From: CAKSXP01 sp964539115
Lineage (GTDB): Bacteria; Bacillota; Clostridia; Oscillospirales; Oscillospiraceae
Reading direction: 5' to 3'
NCBI GenBank assembly: GCA_964539115.1
Contig: CAZIHY010000074.1
Coordinates: 1 to 10,379 of the forward strand
Length of the DNA stretch: 10,379 nucleotides
Shown: piece after piece, positions 7,289 through 10,379 of the stretch
How the letters are laid out: the number at the start of each line of letters is the position of its first letter
How positions within the stretch are numbered: position 1 is the stretch's first letter
The notes under the pieces: model-generated
Seen by the model: the letters and a program-made list of their open reading frames with translations, nothing else
Databases searched by the model: none
Told to the model about the DNA's origin: nothing
Made by a program: the position numbers and the translations under genes

Positions 7289-7292
7289 ATCT

Positions 7293-7611
7293 ATGCAAAC
7301 AACACTTTGCGCCCGCTGCCAGAAGAACGTGGCAGTCATATTCATAACGAAAATCGAAAACGGAGTCTCCAAAAACGAGGGACTTTGCCTTAAATGCGCC
7401 AAGGACCTGCATATCAAGCCCGTTGATGATATAATCGCCAAGTTCGGCATCTCCGACGAGGAGCTTGAGGGCCTCTCTGGCGACATGATGGATGCTCTCG
7501 GCTCCGCGGAGGGCCTGATGGACATCGAAAATACCTCGGATGACAGCGATGAGGACGGCAAGACCGCGACTTTCCCCTTCCTCAACCGCCTTTTCGGAGC
7601 GGGAGGGAATC
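7293..7611 (+). CDS. ClpE-like ATPase, N-terminal part with zinc finger (broken by gap)
   Basis: First 106 residues of a gene interrupted by an assembly gap. A four-cysteine zinc finger is visible, C6-x2-C9-x22-C32-x2-C35, with the context LCARCQKNVAVIFITK and LCLKCAKDL. This is like the N-terminal finger of ClpE and of McsA. An acidic, probably flexible stretch follows (about 55-92), then FPFLNRLFGAGGN just before the gap. AGGAG at 7279-7283 lies 9 bases before the ATG, overlapping the end of pgsA. In Clostridia the same kind of N-terminus is fused to a Clp AAA+ ATPase, and the sequence after the gap is such an ATPase. I therefore treat 7293-9652 as one gene. A separate small McsA-like protein is less likely. 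Confidence 0.85.
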
Positions 7612-7711
7612 NNNNNNNNNNNNNNNNNNNNNNNNNNNNNNNNNNNNNNNNNNNNNNNNNNNNNNNNNNNNNNNNNNNNNNNNNNNNNNNNNNNNNNNNN
7701 NNNNNNNNNNN
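7612..7711. other. Assembly gap (100 N) inside the clp gene
   Basis: Exactly 100 N. The reading frame before it leaves one spare base at 7611, and the frame after it begins a codon at 7712. One continuous gene therefore needs a true gap length of 2 modulo 3, and 100 is 1 modulo 3. The run is a placeholder, and the frame change across it is an artefact. Confidence 0.95.
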
Positions 7712-9652
7712 CCCAGCAAAGAGGCGCGCGACGCCGCGCGCAAGCGCAAGTTTCTTGACAATTACTGCATCAACCTCAACACCCGAGCCCGCGAGGGAAA
7801 GCTCGACCGCATGGTCGGCCGCGAGGAGGAGCTTGAGCGCGTTATCCAGATCCTCAACCGCCGTCAGAAGAACAATCCCTGCCTTATCGGTGAGCCAGGC
7901 GTCGGCAAGACTGCGATCGCAGAGGGTCTGGCGCAGCGAATCGTGGACGGCAACGTGCCCTACAAGTTGCGCGGCAAGGAGGTCGACCTGCTCGACCTGA
8001 CGGCGCTCGTCGCCGGAACGCAGTTCCGCGGCCAGTTTGAGAGCCGCATGAAGGGGTTCATCGAGGAGATACGCAAACAGGGCAACATCATCCTCGTCAT
8101 CGACGAGGTCCACAACATCGTCGGAGCCGGTGATGCGGAGGGCAGCATGAACGCAGCCAATATACTCAAGCCGGCGCTCTCCCGCGGGGAGATCCAGGTC
8201 ATCGGAGCCACCACCTTCACCGAGTACCGCAAGAGCATCGAAAAGGACGCCGCGCTCGAGCGCAGGTTCCAGCCTGTCACAGTCGCGGAGCCTTCCATCG
8301 ACGACAGCGTCACTATCCTCAAGGGCATCGCGCATTATTACGAGGACTACCACGGCGTTGAGATCCCTGACGAGATGTGCCGGCAGGCCGTCGTTCTCTC
8401 GGAGCGGTATATAACTGACCGTTATCTGCCCGATAAGGCTATCGACCTCATAGACGAGGCCTGCTCGGACGTAAACCTCAAGAACAAAGATTTCGCCCGC
8501 CTCGACGAGATAGAAAAGACCCTTGCAGACCTCGACAAGGAGCGCGAACTTCTCATGGCAGACACCGAAAACGAGCATTACGAACGGCTGGCCGCTATAC
8601 GCAGCCAGAGTCTCCAGCTGACGGACGAGAAGAACATTCTGTCCGCGCAGGGACGTCCCCGTCTCACCAGCGAAAACCTCGCACGGGTCATCGAACTGTG
8701 GACGAAGATACCCGCCAGTTCCATCCGCGAGGATGAGTTCGAGAACCTGAGCCAGCTCGCAAACAGGCTGAAGACCCACATCATCGGCCAGGATGAGGCT
8801 GTCGATACCGTCTGCGCCGCGATAAAGCGCAGCCGCGTCGGCCTTCAGGCCAAGCGTAAGCCGGTCAGCTTTATCTTCGTCGGAAGCACCGGCGTCGGCA
8901 AGACGGAGCTTGTAAAGCAGCTTGCCGCCGATCTGTTCAACGCGCCCGAGTCGCTCATAAGGCTCGATATGTCGGAGTTCATGGAAAAGCACTCCGTCTC
9001 GCGCATCATCGGCTCTCCCCCGGGCTATGTAGGCTACGACGAGGCCGGACAGCTCACGGAGAAGATAAGGCGCAAGCCATATTCGGTCGTGCTCTTCGAC
9101 GAGATCGAAAAGGCGCATCCCGACGTGCTCAACGTGCTGCTCCAGATCCTGGACGACGGCCGCATCACGGACGCGCAGGGCCGAACCGTTAATTTTGAGA
9201 ATACCGTTATCGTCATGACAACGAACGCGGGCAGCGACAAGAAGACCGGCTCCGTGGGCTTTAACCAGAGCCTTAACGAGCAGGGCCGCGAAAAGGTGCT
9301 CAAGGCGCTCAATGACTTCCTGCGTCCGGAGTTTATAAACCGTGTCGACGAGATCATATACTTCAACCGCCTGACGGAAGAGAACTTCAAGGGCATCGCC
9401 CGCATTATGCTTGGCGAGCTGTCAGAGCTTCTGGCGGAAAAGAATATAACGCTGACTTATGACGACAGCGTTGTGGAGTATCTGACGGAAAAGAGCTTCA
9501 GCGTGACCTATGGCGCACGGAATCTCCGCCGGACCATCCAAAAAGATATCGAGGATCCCGTCGCATCTGAGATCGTGGACAAATACCGCGGCAAGGTCAG
9601 CCATGTAGCGCTGTCCGCGGAGGACGGTAAGATCCGGATATATGCGATGTAA
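7712..9652 (+). CDS. ClpE/ClpC-like AAA+ unfoldase, main part (continues from 7293 across gap)
   Basis: The 646 visible residues contain both AAA+ modules of a class I Clp/Hsp100 ATPase. It unfolds proteins with ATP and feeds them to the ClpP protease. Module 1 has Walker A GEPGVGKT (7889-7912) and Walker B with DE at 8102-8107. A short middle domain lies around 8495-8640. Module 2 has Walker A GSTGVGKT (8882-8905), Walker B with DE at 9098-9103, and sensor 2 GARNLRR near 9512-9532. A Val-Gly-Phe at 9254-9262 matches the ClpP-docking loop, so partnership with ClpP is expected. The coding frame continues back to 7712, before the first ATG at 7811, so that ATG is not the start. No double Clp_N repeat is visible, which with the zinc finger favours a ClpE-like type. 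No CtsR or HrcA operator is visible. Confidence 0.93.
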   Translation, partial: PSKEARDAARKRKFLDNYCINLNTRAREGKLDRMVGREEELERVIQILNRRQKNNPCLIGEPGVGKTAIAEGLAQRIVDGNVPYKLRGKEVDLLDLTALVAGTQFRGQFESRMKGFIEEIRKQGNIILVIDEVHNIVGAGDAEGSMNAANILKPALSRGEIQVIGATTFTEYRKSIEKDAALERRFQPVTVAEPSIDDSVTILKGIAHYYEDYHGVEIPDEMCRQAVVLSERYITDRYLPDKAIDLIDEACSDVNLKNKDFARLDEIEKTLADLDKERELLMADTENEHYERLAAIRSQSLQLTDEKNILSAQGRPRLTSENLARVIELWTKIPASSIREDEFENLSQLANRLKTHIIGQDEAVDTVCAAIKRSRVGLQAKRKPVSFIFVGSTGVGKTELVKQLAADLFNAPESLIRLDMSEFMEKHSVSRIIGSPPGYVGYDEAGQLTEKIRRKPYSVVLFDEIEKAHPDVLNVLLQILDDGRITDAQGRTVNFENTVIVMTTNAGSDKKTGSVGFNQSLNEQGREKVLKALNDFLRPEFINRVDEIIYFNRLTEENFKGIARIMLGELSELLAEKNITLTYDDSVVEYLTEKSFSVTYGARNLRRTIQKDIEDPVASEIVDKYRGKVSHVALSAEDGKIRIYAM

Positions 9653-9656
9653 TAAT

Positions 9657-9695
9657 AAAAAGCAAGGTAAAAACCACGGTCATACCTTGCTTTTT
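9657..9695 (+). terminator. Intrinsic terminator after clp
   Basis: A perfect 13-base inverted repeat, AAAAAGCAAGGTA (9657-9669) and TACCTTGCTTTTT (9683-9695), with a 13-base loop and a terminal T-run. It starts 4 bases after the clp stop codon and closes the second operon. The A-run on the left arm means it could also work on the opposite strand. Confidence 0.9.
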
Positions 9696-9815
9696 ATTTG
9701 GGTACGGCTAAATTTTTATATATTTCCCCAAGAGGGAGGCGGGAAAAACACCGCTGTCAAACGAAGCTGGGCCCCGAACGGATCGCCAACAGAATCAAGC
9801 CCTGGAGGAAAGAAT

Positions 9816-10358
9816 ATGGAAAATATCGTTTATGAAAAGGATTATTCAGGTATATATGACCGGCAAAAAAGCGCAGGGGAAGACGAATTGATGAACCGGA
9901 TCTGGAAGGAGATAATCGAGAGCGGATTTCTGGCCTCGTGCGACAAGGCGCTGGGCGCTGTGCCGAAAGTCATAATTCCGGAGGGAAAGAAGAATTATGA
10001 GCATCTTCTTGCGCGGCTGGACGAATTGGCCAAAAGCCACGGCGGCAGGATCAGGGGCGAAGTGGATTACGAGCATTGGGAAGCGCACATCACGCTTGAC
10101 ATGCGCTTTCTTGAGTTCGGCGACACGGATGAACGCGGGCTGCTGAAGGAGATCGCCAAGTGCGGCAGCCTTGTCTCAATAACGGCGCCTGACGCGGGCC
10201 ATGTGAGAATGGATATCATGATAGATTATTTCGAGGAACTGATGAGTACGAAAGAAAGGCGTGAACTGCTCGAAAACGAGACGTTAAAGAATCAAAAGCT
10301 CATTGAGCTGCTGGAAGAGCTGGGGCGCCGGAAGGAAGATGCGCCTTCAGATGAATAA
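9816..10358 (+). CDS. Uncharacterised 180-residue protein
   Basis: I do not recognise this protein. It is charged and soluble-looking, with no signal peptide and no membrane segment. The N-terminal half is helical (GEDELMNRIWKEIIESG, 21-37). A beta-rich centre follows (about 78-139), including GGRIRGEVDYEHWEAHITLDM and GHVRMDIMIDYFEEL. The C-terminus (about 144-174) is a charged helix with a coiled-coil look (KERRELLENETLKNQKLIEL). The ATG at 9816 is chosen because GGAGG at 9804-9808 sits 7 bases upstream; the frame is open back to 9642, but that extension would run through the terminator hairpin. It lies after that terminator, about 120 bases downstream, so it should have its own promoter. 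Function unknown. Confidence 0.75.
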   Translation: MENIVYEKDYSGIYDRQKSAGEDELMNRIWKEIIESGFLASCDKALGAVPKVIIPEGKKNYEHLLARLDELAKSHGGRIRGEVDYEHWEAHITLDMRFLEFGDTDERGLLKEIAKCGSLVSITAPDAGHVRMDIMIDYFEELMSTKERRELLENETLKNQKLIELLEELGRRKEDAPSDE

Positions 10359-10379
10359 CGCAAAAACGCCTCCCCTGTG

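Noticed and set aside
7293..8000. Frame running from the zinc finger across the gap into 7712-8000
   Set aside because: After the gap this frame is out of register with the clear Clp ATPase frame. It stays open only because the 100 N placeholder has an arbitrary length.
7097..9118. Long minus-strand open frame (673 codons) opposite pgsA and clp
   Set aside because: It runs antisense to two genes with clear catalytic motifs, crosses the N run, and its translation has no recognisable motif. Long antisense frames are expected in GC-rich genes with biased codon use.
9725..9800. Possible riboswitch in the leader of the last gene
   Set aside because: I compared it by eye with cyclic-di-GMP, ZTP, THF and ydaO-type motifs and saw no conserved core, so no class is claimed.
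9642..9815. Upstream extension of the last gene's frame
   Set aside because: It overlaps the end of clp and would translate through the intrinsic terminator at 9657-9695. The ATG at 9816 has a strong ribosome binding site.

Overview
The window reads as a GC-rich Firmicutes chromosome of the class Clostridia, most likely an Oscillospirales-type gut anaerobe. The basis is the gene families and their order: ECF-transporter energizing genes followed by truA, a membrane-anchored propeller protein next to CvpA, and a zinc-finger Clp ATPase. This placement is inference from family content, not from a marker gene. All genes are on the + strand. The two runs of exactly 100 N are scaffold gaps, so this is a draft or metagenome assembly.

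Region 1 (30-4168) is a tight, translationally coupled operon: a class I SAM-dependent methyltransferase, the two ATPases EcfA1 and EcfA2, the transmembrane EcfT, and the tRNA pseudouridine synthase TruA. Three of the four junctions overlap by 4 to 7 bases. The three ECF genes make a shared (group II) energizing module that powers vitamin or micronutrient uptake with substrate-binding S components. No S component is encoded here, so these must lie elsewhere.

Region 2 (4169-4790) has no gene I can support. It holds several inverted repeats, laid out so that its two ends look like mirror images of each other, and it runs into the first assembly gap (4624-4723). I read it as a dispersed, MITE-like or REP-like intergenic repeat that broke the assembly.

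Region 3 (4791-9652) is a second cluster: a membrane-anchored, propeller-like protein (DUF5711-like), a CvpA-family membrane protein, a phosphatidylglycerophosphate synthase-like enzyme, and a ClpE-like AAA+ unfoldase with an N-terminal four-cysteine zinc finger. The second gap (7612-7711) falls inside the Clp gene, in the linker after the zinc finger, and splits it into two pieces. The cluster ends at a strong intrinsic terminator (9657-9695).

Region 4 (9696-10358) is a leader of about 120 bases followed by a 180-residue protein of unknown function with its own strong ribosome binding site.

Most of the window is ordinary housekeeping. The parts worth a second look are the mirrored repeat region, the zinc-finger Clp gene broken by a gap, and the last, unrecognised gene. 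I found no convincing new multi-gene system.
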